Below, in pieces: positions 15,610 to 24,188 of a DNA stretch of 38,323 nt. Numbering within the stretch: the stretch's first letter is position 1; every line of letters starts with the position of its first letter. This stretch comes from an uncultured Verrucomicrobia subdivision 3 bacterium. Lineage in GTDB: Bacteria; Verrucomicrobiota; Verrucomicrobiia; Limisphaerales; UBA11358. The DNA is taken from the NCBI GenBank assembly GCA_903875465.1, contig CAIQWB010000032.1:1-38323 (forward strand). The letters are read 5' to 3'. The notes beneath the pieces were generated by a model, which did not search any database, was not told the DNA's origin, and saw only the letters and a program-made list of their open reading frames with translations. The position numbers were made by a program, and so were the translations under genes.

Positions 15610-18600
15610 ATGAGCTTATTTTCCCTGGCCGAAAGCCTTCAGCAATTTTGGCGGATTGAATGCAGCTTCAGTTGGGCTGGCCAATGGCGGGGCAATCGCA
15701 GCGCGTGCTGGTTGTTGCTGGCCTGGCTTGGCACGAGCCAAGTGGGGGCTGTTACCAACATGAATCCGGTGGCGGTCACGGGTTTTAACCGGGACTTGGT
15801 CATTGAAAAAACTGCCGCCGGTCCCGCCTATGCCAGTGCCGCGTTGGAATTCAACCCAGGCGAGGGCACCTCGTTTTACCAAGCCGGATTGCCCGGGAAA
15901 TCGTACGGTTTGCCGGCCTCGGGCACCTTCGTTAGCGCGCTGGGCGATGGCACGGTTTTTTCCTTACAACCTTACACCACCAACAACGCGCTGGTGCTGA
16001 GCAGTGCCACGGGGCTGAGCTCGGGCAGTCTGACCCTGCTGGTGCCGAATACCTTCAGCCGTATTGCCATCATTGCCAATTCCGCCTCGGCGGCCTCCAC
16101 CAGTGCCGGCACGCTGATTCTTACCTTCAACGATGGCAGTACGCTGGTGACCAATTACAATGCGGCGGACTGGTTTTTTAACCCTGGTTTTGCTTTGCAG
16201 GGGGTGGATCGCATTACTATTAGCAGTGGGGCAACGGCGGGCGGGCCGAATGGTGATCCACGATTTTATCAAACCACGATCAACCTCGCCGCCGCCCTGG
16301 GGGCGAATAACAAACCATTGGTCAGCCTGACTTTCAGTAAAGCGTCCTCGGCCAATGCCACGGCCATTTACGCTGTGAGTGGCCTGCCGACCTCCGCCAT
16401 TACTTTGCCATCCGTGACCAATGGGTCGGTTGCCGGGATTCAGGCGAAATCGGCCAGCCTTGCCGGTCAGGTCACGGTTACCGGTGGGGAAGCCCCCAAT
16501 GTTACTCTGTTTTATGGTCCTGCAAATGGAGGAACCAATGCCGCCTCGTGGACGCAAACTTTGGCACTTGGTTTACAAACCGGTACATTTAGCCAGGCGG
16601 TGACCGGACTGGCGCCCAACACAGTTTATTATTTTACGAGCCGGGCGGTGAATAGTGCGGGCACGAACTGGGCTGCGGTCCCCGGCAGTTTTCAAACGCC
16701 ACCGCTAGCGCCTCCCAGTTTGATAAACCTGCCGGCCAGCAGTGTGCAGGCAACCTATGCCACACTTAACGGCCAAGTACTGGCTACGGGAGGCGAGTCG
16801 CCCACCATAATGTTGTATTATGGGCCGACGGATGGTGGAACGAATACGGGGTATTGGGCCCACGCCATTCTCCTGGGACAGCAGACGGGTGCTTTTGCCC
16901 AAACCGTCACGGGCTTGACGCTCAAAACGCCCTATTATTTCACGGCCATGGCCACCAACTCCGCAGGCCGGACGTGGAGTGCTCCTTCGTTGAGTTTCAC
17001 AACCCAGGCAACCAACGCGCCATCCACTTTTGTGTCCGTGCTGACCCAGCATAATGACAACGGGCGCACGGGCATGAACTTGAACGAAACGCTGCTCAAT
17101 GTTACCAACGTCAACAGCAACCAATTTGGCCTGGTGTTCAGCCGCGATGTGGACGATCAAATTTACGCCCAGCCGCTGGTCCTGACCAATGTAAGTATTT
17201 GGGGACGGGGCACCCACAATATTGTCATCGTGGCCACGGTTAATGACAGTGTTTATGCCTTTGACGCAGACAATGCCCAGGTGGCCTCACCTTACTGGAA
17301 TGTGAGTTTCATCCACCCGCCCAACATGGTGGCCCCGGCGAACACGGATATGAGTGCGATTGGCGCTTGCGGGGGGGGATATCAAGATTTCAGTGGGAAT
17401 ATGGGAATCGTGGGCACGCCGGTGATTGATCCCGTGGCGGGCACCCTGTACCTGGTGGTTCGTACCAAGGAGAACGGCACGAATTTCGTTCAACGGTTGC
17501 ACGCGCTGGATGTGACCAGCGGGGCCGAACGCGCCAACAGTCCGGTGGTGATCACCGCCACCTATCCGGGGACGGGAGATGGGAATGTGAGCGGAGTTAT
17601 CACTTTCGACCCGATTCGCCAGAATCAAAGACCGGGACTGGCGCTGGTTAATGGCACGGTTTATATCAGTTGGTCCTCGCATTGCGATAATGGACCGTAT
17701 CACGGTTGGGTGATTGGTTACGACCAAACCACCTTGAAACAAGTCGCCGTCTACAACGACACGCCTAACGGCTCCGACGGTGGTATCTGGATGAGCGGTC
17801 AGGCTCCGGCGGCGGATGCCAGCGGCAACCTCTATCTGGTGGTTGGTAACGGTACGGTGGACACCTCGGGAGGACCCAACCGCGGTGAAAGCTTTCTCAA
17901 GCTGGCCCGCAGCGGGACCAATCTGACCGTGGCCAGTTGGTTCACGCCTTATAACTGGCAGGCTTTGGAAAATGGAGATATTGATCTGGGATGTGGTGGT
18001 CTGATGTTAATTCCGGGCACTTCGCTGGCCTTTTCGGGAGGCAAAGAGGGAATTGTTTACTTGGTCAATCGCGATTTTATGGGCGGGCTGACGACCTCCA
18101 CCACGACCAACAATAATATCCTGCAGAGTTTTCCGGTGACGACGGATGAGGTTCATGGCGGGTCCGTATGGTGGGATGGTCCGGGGGCCTCGTACAGCTA
18201 CCTGTGGCCGTCCTCGGTTTATTTACAGCAATATGTTTTTAACCGGACCCTCGGCCGGTTTACACTGCCGGCCCTGGCCCAGAGCCCCACGGCGGCTCCC
18301 AGTGGTCAGCCGGGGGGCATTCTCGCCCTCTCGGCGAATGGAACGAATGCGGGCAGCGCGATCGTATGGGCGGTGCACCAGGTGGGCGGGGACGCCAACC
18401 AGCAGGTGCTGCCAGGGATTTTGCATGCTTATAGCGCCCAAAATGTGGGCGTGGAATTGTGGAATTCGGAGCAACTGAGCTGGCGGGACACGGTTGGTAA
18501 ATTTGCCAAATTTGTGCCGCCGACCGTGGCGAATGGCAAAGTTTACATGGCGACCTTTGCCAATCGCCTGAATGTTTATGGCCTGCAGCCACCGCCGCCA

Positions 18601-18801
18601 GTGAGCCTCGTCCGTGCGGGCACCAACCTCTTCCTTGCCTGGCCCACCAATACCCCGGCCAGTTACACCCTGCAAAGCACCACGAATCTGGTGATCGGCA
18701 CCTGGGTGGGGATTACCAACACCGTGGTGACGACTAATGGGGTCTATCGAGTGACCGTACCGGCGAACTCGTCCGCCCGGTATTTCCGGCTAAAAATGTA
18801 G
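15610..18801 (+). CDS. Secreted protein: two fibronectin-like repeats, PQQ-like beta-propeller and Ig-like C-terminal tail
   Basis: The ATG at 15610 was chosen because AAGGAG lies 6-7 bases upstream; earlier in-frame ATG and TTG codons lack this. The 1063-residue product has a late signal segment at about residues 35-55 (S-A-C-W-L-L-L-A-W-L-G). An N-terminal beta domain follows, then two near-identical repeats at about 285-370 and 385-470 (V-T-G-G-E-A-P and A-T-G-G-E-S-P, each followed by Y-G-P-x-x-G-G-T-N and ending Y-Y-F-T). A propeller-like region spans about 475-990 with PQQ-like blades (N-D-S-V-Y-A-F-D-A-D, V-N-G-T-V-Y-I-S). An Ig-like tail ends R-Y-F-R-L-K-M. There is no catalytic motif; it is likely an outer-surface or exported binding protein. 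It is preceded by a structured leader. Confidence 0.82.
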   Translation: MSLFSLAESLQQFWRIECSFSWAGQWRGNRSACWLLLAWLGTSQVGAVTNMNPVAVTGFNRDLVIEKTAAGPAYASAALEFNPGEGTSFYQAGLPGKSYGLPASGTFVSALGDGTVFSLQPYTTNNALVLSSATGLSSGSLTLLVPNTFSRIAIIANSASAASTSAGTLILTFNDGSTLVTNYNAADWFFNPGFALQGVDRITISSGATAGGPNGDPRFYQTTINLAAALGANNKPLVSLTFSKASSANATAIYAVSGLPTSAITLPSVTNGSVAGIQAKSASLAGQVTVTGGEAPNVTLFYGPANGGTNAASWTQTLALGLQTGTFSQAVTGLAPNTVYYFTSRAVNSAGTNWAAVPGSFQTPPLAPPSLINLPASSVQATYATLNGQVLATGGESPTIMLYYGPTDGGTNTGYWAHAILLGQQTGAFAQTVTGLTLKTPYYFTAMATNSAGRTWSAPSLSFTTQATNAPSTFVSVLTQHNDNGRTGMNLNETLLNVTNVNSNQFGLVFSRDVDDQIYAQPLVLTNVSIWGRGTHNIVIVATVNDSVYAFDADNAQVASPYWNVSFIHPPNMVAPANTDMSAIGACGGGYQDFSGNMGIVGTPVIDPVAGTLYLVVRTKENGTNFVQRLHALDVTSGAERANSPVVITATYPGTGDGNVSGVITFDPIRQNQRPGLALVNGTVYISWSSHCDNGPYHGWVIGYDQTTLKQVAVYNDTPNGSDGGIWMSGQAPAADASGNLYLVVGNGTVDTSGGPNRGESFLKLARSGTNLTVASWFTPYNWQALENGDIDLGCGGLMLIPGTSLAFSGGKEGIVYLVNRDFMGGLTTSTTTNNNILQSFPVTTDEVHGGSVWWDGPGASYSYLWPSSVYLQQYVFNRTLGRFTLPALAQSPTAAPSGQPGGILALSANGTNAGSAIVWAVHQVGGDANQQVLPGILHAYSAQNVGVELWNSEQLSWRDTVGKFAKFVPPTVANGKVYMATFANRLNVYGLQPPPPVSLVRAGTNLFLAWPTNTPASYTLQSTTNLVIGTWVGITNTVVTTNGVYRVTVPANSSARYFRLKM

Positions 18802-18908
18802 AAGGGCAGGGGTGCCAGCACGAAACGGGCAACGCCCGCAGGAATTGAAGGCGTGCACTGGTCCCGGTTTGAGGTATAGTTAATCGGGCTGCAAACCCAG
18901 TCCAAGCG

Positions 18909-19493
18909 ATGAAGAAAATTGTCATGAAAACCACGTTGATTATATTAGGAGCTGCCTTGTTGTTTGTGCTGGTCAGTGCCGGTTGCGCGGCGGTGCGCGG
19001 CGGTTACGCCTCGGCTCCCTGCCAGGTGGTGCGGGCGGAAGGTGATTTCCAAGTACGTGATTACCCGGCTCTCACCCTGGTGGCCACGCCCATGCAGGAT
19101 GACAACCATAGTTTTATGCGGTTGTTTCATTACATCGACCGCCAAAATTCCGCGCAACAAAAGATCGCCATGACCACGCCGGTTTTCATGACCAAAGGCA
19201 CCAACGCCAGCATGGCCTTTGTCCTGCCGGCTTCATTACCCCTGACCCAGGCTCCCCAGCCGGCCGATGGCAATGTGCGCCTCCAAGAGCAGCCGGCGGG
19301 GCGATTCGCGGTGTTGCGCTTCAGTGGAGGGATGAGCCGGGAGCACGAAACCAATGCTTTGGCCCAGTTGCAGGTCTGGTTGGTAAAGCAATCCCTGACG
19401 CCGGTGGGAAAGCCCATCTACGGATATTTTGACCCGCCCTGGACTCCGCCCTTCCTGCGGCGTAACGAGGTTATGCTGCGGTTGTTGCCATAG
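18909..19493 (+). CDS. SOUL-family heme-binding-like lipoprotein
   Basis: This 194-residue protein has a lipoprotein-type signal (hydrophobic stretch to L-V-S-A-G-C, lipid Cys near residue 26). It continues with a SOUL/HEBP domain: Q-V-V-R-A-E-G-D-F-Q-V-R-D-Y, then the signature F-x-R-L-F-H-Y-I-D-R-x-N and K-I-A-M-T-T-P-V-F-M-T, and a late G-Y-F-D-P-P-W-T-P-P-F-L-R-R-N-E-V. SOUL proteins bind heme or other tetrapyrroles; binding here is expected from the family, not shown. A second ATG at 18924 is an alternative start. The gene converges with the pseudopilin gene with only 2 bases between stops. Confidence 0.87.
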   Translation: MKKIVMKTTLIILGAALLFVLVSAGCAAVRGGYASAPCQVVRAEGDFQVRDYPALTLVATPMQDDNHSFMRLFHYIDRQNSAQQKIAMTTPVFMTKGTNASMAFVLPASLPLTQAPQPADGNVRLQEQPAGRFAVLRFSGGMSREHETNALAQLQVWLVKQSLTPVGKPIYGYFDPPWTPPFLRRNEVMLRLLP

Positions 19494-19495
19494 CA

Positions 19496-20332
19496 TCAGG
19501 GATGCGGATTGGGGGTGACCCAGCCACGGTGCCAGGGGTAGATCCAGAGATTATCCAGCCGTACCAACTCGGCATGATTATCCGTAAACACCATGTTGAT
19601 CCGGCCAGGGAGCACTTGGCCGACACGATAATTATAAGCTTTTGGGGCACCGGAGGCGGGACGGCTGCTGTGCCGGTCAATCAAACACAGGCCCAAACCA
19701 TGGGAGCAAAGATTGCGGTGGCCGTTGTAACCGTCATACAAATCGGCGGGGCTCATGGTGGGGTCCGATTCCAGCGGGAACAGATAGTACCAGATGGCAT
19801 CCACAAACATGGGGGTGGTGACGGGGTTGCGCAGGTCCGCTTCCTTTTTGTAAAAATATTGGGTGAGCGAGTTCACCGGCGTATGGTCCACGGCCAGCCA
19901 GCCATTGATGGCATAACTTCCGGCGGCCGTGGGGGAAGCGCTATTCGTGCCGATATAAGTTGAGTCGGCGGTGCCCCAGCCCCCGATTGGACTGTTCCGG
20001 GGCACTTGGGTGGCGGGACAAATCAATACGCGCGCATTGCCTATTTGGAGGGATGCATCCACGCTGTTTTCATTGGCCACGGCCAGGATTAATTTTCCCT
20101 GGTTATCATCGGTATAGATACGGCGTGCGAGGGACAGTTGGCGCAAATTATTGAGGCAGGCTATCCTCCTCCCGCTTTGTTTGGCCCGGCCGAGGGCGGG
20201 GAGCAACATGGCCGCGAGGATGGCAATAATGGCGATTACCACCAGCAACTCAATCAGGGTGAAGGCAATTGAACGCCAGCCGGCTGGCGGGGGGGAAAGT
20301 CGCTGGACTTGCATTCCCGGACTTTGAGGCAT
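19496..20332 (-). CDS. Type II secretion/type IV pilus-like pseudopilin (prepilin N-terminal cleavage domain)
   Basis: This 278-residue protein carries a prepilin peptidase motif at about residues 22-42: [20 protein letters not shown]. The residue before the Phe is Ala rather than the usual Gly; the Glu at +5 is kept. A helix continues into [27 protein letters not shown], the typical DUF1559-like/'general secretion pathway protein G-like' pseudopilin of Planctomycetota and Verrucomicrobiota. The C-terminus has a [11 protein letters not shown] motif related to the family's H-x9-D-G-H end. These genomes usually have many such paralogues; the secreted or surface role is unknown. Start ATG at 20332. 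Confidence 0.85.
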   Translation of the reverse strand: MPQSPGMQVQRLSPPPAGWRSIAFTLIELLVVIAIIAILAAMLLPALGRAKQSGRRIACLNNLRQLSLARRIYTDDNQGKLILAVANENSVDASLQIGNARVLICPATQVPRNSPIGGWGTADSTYIGTNSASPTAAGSYAINGWLAVDHTPVNSLTQYFYKKEADLRNPVTTPMFVDAIWYYLFPLESDPTMSPADLYDGYNGHRNLCSHGLGLCLIDRHSSRPASGAPKAYNYRVGQVLPGRINMVFTDNHAELVRLDNLWIYPWHRGWVTPNPHP

Positions 20333-20510
20333 TCACGGCAGGTTTAAAAGGAATTTTTGGTTTCCGAAGGAAAGGGCGCCCCCCCGGATTTTTAAAACTT
20401 TGATTCGCTTTGATGAGCTTTGACTCCTGAGGGAAATTGACAGGCCAAGAGCAGGCTTCAGGAGGCACGACGGGCTGGGGCCGGGCCTGGGCTAGGCACA
20501 TTCCTTGAAA

Positions 20511-20600
20511 GGCACGATTAGGCACGATTAGGCACGATTAGGCACGATTAGGCACGATTAGGCACGATTAGGCACGATTAGGCACGATTAGGCACGATTT
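20511..20600. repeat. Tandem repeat, nine 10-bp units (GGCACGATTA)
   Basis: Nine consecutive copies of GGCACGATTA fill 20511-20600; the first eight are identical and the ninth ends in T. Degenerate units flank it: AGGCACGA near 20462, AGGCACA near 20494 and GGCAGGATTT near 20611. The 10-base period is close to one DNA helical turn, so any bound protein would see all units on one face. The unit length and absence of spacers rule out a CRISPR. The array lies about 180 bp upstream of the pseudopilin start. Confidence 0.95.
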
Positions 20601-20640
20601 AGTGCATTTCGGCAGGATTTGTTTCGCGGGGGCCTGGCTA

Positions 20641-20810
20641 AGCCGGAACCTTGCAATAGAAATGCAGCGTTTGCTTGGTCTTTTTGTTCAAGGACTTCGT
20701 TGTGAACCGCTTCCAGATCCATAGTGGATATGCTACGCGTTTCACTCCTCGCCTTGTACAAAAATCCACAGCGCAACCACTTGCCTTTCTATTGCATGGA
20801 TCCGGCTAAG
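20641..20810. repeat. Degenerate ~170-bp repeat, copy R2
   Basis: Aligns with R1 at 488-657. Read on the minus strand this copy keeps an open stretch P-D-P-C-N-R-K-A-S-G-C-A-V-D-F-C-T-R-R-G and, further on, K-K-T-K-Q-T-L-H-F-Y-C before a TAG stop. Between these matched ends, the two copies differ by single-base indels that change frame, so the middle of the peptide does not match. This points to decay or to a non-coding element, with the strongest conservation at the two ends. Confidence 0.6.
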
Positions 20811-21076
20811 GGTGAGTTTTCATGGAGAGAACATAGATTGTCAAAGAGCGGCCACCCACACCCAGGCAACGGCGGACAGGATCACCGCTTGGGCGTGGGC
20901 GCGAGGGCGGCTGGACGGCTGAAGGTACAAGTGATCCTCACCCGAAAGGTAAGATTCGAGCGGCCATTTGAAAATAGCATCGGATGATGAGTTGTCAAGC
21001 GGCTGACACGGGGTTGAGGATGGCAAGTCCTTGGACGGCCCTCGGCTGAGTTTTTGAATTTATTCACTATTAACTG

Positions 21077-22405
21077 TCAGTTGCCTTGCAGACGGTAAAA
21101 ACGGCTTCCATGGTTGCTGATGGGCAGGGATAGATAAAAAGTACCGCCGGTGCTTTGCACGGCGTTGGTCACGGTAATCCAAGCCGTGGTGGTCGTGCTG
21201 GTGGTGGTGGTCAACTGCAGGCCGGCTCCGCTCAAGGGCCACTGGATTTGCAGGTGGTTGGTGACGAGGTTGATACTCAGCTTGAGCGGGGCGCTTAACT
21301 GGCCGAGCGCGCCCGCAGCGGGCAGCAGATTACCCTGGGCATTGAAAAATGAGGTCGTGTCATATCCAGCTTCGTTCACGCCATTGAGCTTTTGATATTC
21401 CGCGCCCCACCAGAAAATTCCCGATCCGAGGCCGTTGGGAATTTGTTTGATGATCTGCGCGACCGCGATGGCGTATTGAGCCTGACCATTGGTGGTGGGC
21501 GCGAATCCATAAAGGTTGGTCGTCCAATACGAATTGGTCCAGGGAAAAGCTGTTTCCATGACCATGACCGGTTTGGCATAGGCAAGCGCAGCATTGGAGA
21601 GACAGAGAAAAAGATTGGTGAGCGGGCCGTGATAAAACGGATAGTAGCTTTCACCGATAATGTCGAAGGGAACATTCTGCGTATGGATCAGGTTGTCGAA
21701 AAAATACTGGGTCCCCGGCCAGTCCCCCCCACGATCAATGTGGATAATGATTTGTGGTGAATTGACAGGCGCGGCGTCGTTTACCCCCTGAACCGCCGCT
21801 TTCAAAAGAAGCCCAACGTTGGACCATTGGGCGGAGGGGTTGGCGGTGCCATAGAGCTGCCCATTCGTCCACAGCAAGCCGCCGGTAATTTCATTGCCGG
21901 TTTGAACATAGTCCGGCAGGGCGCCGGCATTCCGAAAAGCGGCGATGGTGTTACTGCTGTAATTTCGCAATTGGGCGGCAAGCTGGGGGAAATTAAAATT
22001 AGCCCAAGCAGCCGGGGTGGCCTGATGACTGGGGTCGGCCCAAGTATCGGAGTAATGAAAGTCCAGCAGGAGCTTGAGTCCGGCATTTTTCACCCGCATG
22101 GCCAGGGGGATGGAATAGTTGGTATTATTGACGTAGTTGTAGGGGTCCGCCTGGGCCTGGGCAGGATTGCTGGTGAACAGCCGGAGGCGAATGCAATTAA
22201 AGCCGCGATTTTTTAACAACTGCAAAGCATCCTGGGGGACGCCGTTACTGCGATAGGTAATGCCGTTGGTTTGGAAATAAGCCAGCAAGGACATATCCGC
22301 GCCGACCAGAAAATTGGTGGCCGCCTGCGCCCCGCCGGCGATAAAAGCCAATGATAACATGATCAAAAGGCGATATTTTTTTAAAAGGCGGAGCGAATTG
22401 CGCAT
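21077..22405 (-). CDS. Secreted GH53 endo-beta-1,4-galactanase
   Basis: This 442-residue protein starts at an ATG at 22405 with a signal peptide M-R-N-S-L-R-L-L-K-K-Y-R-L-L-I-M-L-S..., cleaved near G-A-Q-A. The GH53 barrel shows F-L-V-G-A-D-M-S-L-L-A-Y-F, then G-F-N-C-I-R-L-R-L-F, L-L-L-D-F-H-Y-S-D-T-W-A-D-P, V-Q-T-G-N-E172-I (acid/base) and V-M-V-M-E284-T-A-F-P-W (nucleophile). The 112-residue spacing agrees with known galactanases (about 110). It should cleave the beta-1,4-galactan backbone of type I arabinogalactan outside the cell. After the barrel, about residues 375-442 form an Ig-like tail (L-Q-I-Q-W-P ... R-F-Y-R-L-Q-G-N) like that of the 15610 protein. It is not physically linked to a transporter here. 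Confidence 0.92.
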   Translation of the reverse strand: MRNSLRLLKKYRLLIMLSLAFIAGGAQAATNFLVGADMSLLAYFQTNGITYRSNGVPQDALQLLKNRGFNCIRLRLFTSNPAQAQADPYNYVNNTNYSIPLAMRVKNAGLKLLLDFHYSDTWADPSHQATPAAWANFNFPQLAAQLRNYSSNTIAAFRNAGALPDYVQTGNEITGGLLWTNGQLYGTANPSAQWSNVGLLLKAAVQGVNDAAPVNSPQIIIHIDRGGDWPGTQYFFDNLIHTQNVPFDIIGESYYPFYHGPLTNLFLCLSNAALAYAKPVMVMETAFPWTNSYWTTNLYGFAPTTNGQAQYAIAVAQIIKQIPNGLGSGIFWWGAEYQKLNGVNEAGYDTTSFFNAQGNLLPAAGALGQLSAPLKLSINLVTNHLQIQWPLSGAGLQLTTTTSTTTTAWITVTNAVQSTGGTFYLSLPISNHGSRFYRLQGN

Positions 22406-22576
22406 TTGAATGAAAATAAGGTACCCGAAGTTTTGACCGCAGGCAACCGGGGTCATTTTAAGTGGTGGCAAGGGCAAACCACCCGGCGGGTGGGTGGAAA
22501 AGTGGGCTGGCTGGCAGCAACCGACGCTGGGACAGATACTACGGGTTTTATGAGGGTTTTTACCGGCGGAAAGAAA

Positions 22577-22651
22577 TGGCGACCCTACCGGGAATCGAAC
22601 CCGGGCTACCTCCGTGAAAGGGAGGTGTCCTAACCGCTAGACCATAGGGTC
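22577..22651 (-). tRNA. tRNA-Glu (TTC), CCA encoded
   Basis: On the minus strand the sequence folds as a complete cloverleaf. The acceptor stem GACCCTA pairs with TAGGGTC, followed by discriminator G and an encoded CCA (22577-22579). The anticodon arm is CCTCC-CTTTCAC-GGAGG, with anticodon TTC. The T arm is CCGGG-TTCGAAT-CCCGG. Length is 75 nt including CCA. It lies between the galactanase and the ilvE operon and reads away from ilvE. Confidence 0.97.
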
Positions 22652-22748
22652 GCAAAGGGCCTCAAATAATACATGAGTTTTTGGGCTTGTCACTAAAAAA
22701 TTCACATTTGCTTCACCCCCCCATTTCCCCTAGGCTGGAAGGATTGGC

Positions 22749-23615
22749 ATGAAAATTTTTATTGATGGTAAATTTTGCGACGAATCCGAGGCGAAGATCT
22801 CCGTGTTTGACCACGGTTTGCTGTATGGAGACGGTGTTTTTGAAGGCATTCGGGCCTATCACGGCCGGGTGTTTAAATTAAAAGAGCATATTGACCGCCT
22901 ATTTTATTCGGCCAAGGCGATTTTGCTCGAATTGCCCATGTCGCACGCGGCGCTCATGGCGGCCACGGTGGAAACCTGCCGCCAGAGCGGCATCACGGAT
23001 GGTTATATCCGCCTGGTGGTGACGCGCGGGGTGGGGACCCTGGGGTTGAATCCCAACCGTTGCAAAAATCCCTCGGTCATCATTATTGCCGATAAAATCC
23101 AGGTGTACCCCAAGGAGTTGTACGAGCGGGGCATGGATATTGTGACAGTGCCGACGGTGCGCAATTTGCACAGCGCGGTCAATCCCGCCATTAAGTCCTT
23201 AAACTATTTGAACAACATTCTGGCCAAAATTGAGGCCAACAACGCCGGGGTGGAAGAAGCGGTCATGCTCAACTCGGAGGGGTACGTGGCCGAGGGGACG
23301 GCGGATAATATTTTCATTGTCCGCAACGGGGCCCTCTTCACGCCTCCGCTGGCGGCGGGAGCATTGTATGGCATTACCCGCCAGACGGTTATCGAGCTGG
23401 CCGAAGCGGCCGGATGGAAGGTCACCGAGCCGAATTTGACTCGTTATGACTTGTTTAATGCCGATGAATGTTTCCTCACCGGCACCGGAGCGGAATTGAT
23501 TCCGGTGGTCAAAATTGACGGCCGGGTGATCGGCACCGGGCAGCCCGGACCCATCACGCGCCAACTCGTTCAAAATTATCATGCCTTGACTAAAACCGTG
23601 GGTGAGCCGATATAG
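22749..23615 (+). CDS. ilvE: Branched-chain amino acid aminotransferase
   Basis: This 288-residue PLP enzyme of fold class IV transfers the amino group between Leu/Ile/Val and 2-oxoglutarate. Motifs include F-D-H-G-L-L-Y-G-D-G-V-F-E-G-I-R-A-Y (20-37), V-T-R-G-V-G-T-L-G-L-N-P (91-102), A-I-K149-S-L-N-Y-L-N-N with the PLP lysine, and E-A-V-M-L-N-S-E-G-Y-V-A-E-G-T-A-D-N. The length is normal, and F-E-G-I-R and Y-L-N-N favour IlvE over D-amino-acid transaminase. GAAGGA precedes the ATG at 22749. It heads a tight operon with mcsA 9 bp downstream, an unusual companion for the stress genes that follow. Confidence 0.92.
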   Translation: MKIFIDGKFCDESEAKISVFDHGLLYGDGVFEGIRAYHGRVFKLKEHIDRLFYSAKAILLELPMSHAALMAATVETCRQSGITDGYIRLVVTRGVGTLGLNPNRCKNPSVIIIADKIQVYPKELYERGMDIVTVPTVRNLHSAVNPAIKSLNYLNNILAKIEANNAGVEEAVMLNSEGYVAEGTADNIFIVRNGALFTPPLAAGALYGITRQTVIELAEAAGWKVTEPNLTRYDLFNADECFLTGTGAELIPVVKIDGRVIGTGQPGPITRQLVQNYHALTKTVGEPI

Positions 23616-23624
23616 CCCTTGTAT

Positions 23625-24149
23625 ATGAGCGCCAAAAAAATGTGTTCGGTCTGCAAAGAAAAGCCCGCGACGGTTTTTCTGACCAACATTTCCGCGGATG
23701 AAAAGGCCCAAAAGCTGGATTTGTGCGATGATTGTGCCAAGGCCAAGGGCTTGGACACCAATTTGGCGATGTTTCCGTTTGCTGACACGATGCTTGGCCT
23801 GGGGGCGTCGCAGGAAATCGAATCCTCCGGTGGTGGCGTGGAAATCCGCTGTGTGAAATGCGGTTTTACCCAGGCTGATTTTAAGAAATCCGGCCGGCTG
23901 GGTTGTTCGGAATGTTACACCACTTTTGCCGAAGGTCTGGGCGGGTTACTCAAGACGATGCACAAGGGAACGCGGCATGTGGGCAAAGCGCCGGAGGCGT
24001 TGCGCGAATCCCGCGACACGGCGGAACGCGTTAAAGCCTTGCAGAAAAAACTGGCGAAAGCCATTGATGATGAGAATTTTGAGCTGGCGGCAGAATTACG
24101 CGACGAAATCAATCGATTAACCCCGCGTCGGACCGCGAAAAGTGCCTGA
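23625..24149 (+). CDS. mcsA: McsA-like zinc-finger/UVR protein, activator of protein arginine kinase
   Basis: The ATG at 23625 is preferred over an in-frame TTG at 23619. The 174-residue protein has four C-x-x-C pairs (C7/C10, C34/C37, C76/C79, C94/C97), consistent with two zinc sites. A C-terminal UVR motif at about 135-166 (L-Q-K-K-L-A-K-A-I-D-D-E-N-F-E-L-A-A-E-L-R-D-E-I) matches the one in UvrB/C and ClpC. McsA stimulates the arginine kinase McsB and helps deliver substrates to ClpC. It lies 9 bp after ilvE and 39 bp before mcsB. Confidence 0.92.
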   Translation: MSAKKMCSVCKEKPATVFLTNISADEKAQKLDLCDDCAKAKGLDTNLAMFPFADTMLGLGASQEIESSGGGVEIRCVKCGFTQADFKKSGRLGCSECYTTFAEGLGGLLKTMHKGTRHVGKAPEALRESRDTAERVKALQKKLAKAIDDENFELAAELRDEINRLTPRRTAKSA

Positions 24150-24188
24150 GTCAGGAAAGTACCGTAACTGGTTATTGCCATAATTAAA

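Larger units (their letters stand above)
20333..21076. other. 744-bp intergenic region with two repeat types
   Basis: The region between the pseudopilin and galactanase genes (both minus strand) contains the 10-bp tandem array and the ~170-bp degenerate repeat R2, listed separately. The remainder (about 20811-21076) has a minus-strand frame at 20841-21026 with no recognisable motif; it may be a decayed coding remnant, but I cannot support a gene. No terminator was seen downstream of the galactanase. Confidence 0.5.

Noticed and set aside
20511-20600. CRISPR array
   Set aside because: Units are 10 bp with no spacers and no cas genes nearby; it is a simple tandem repeat.
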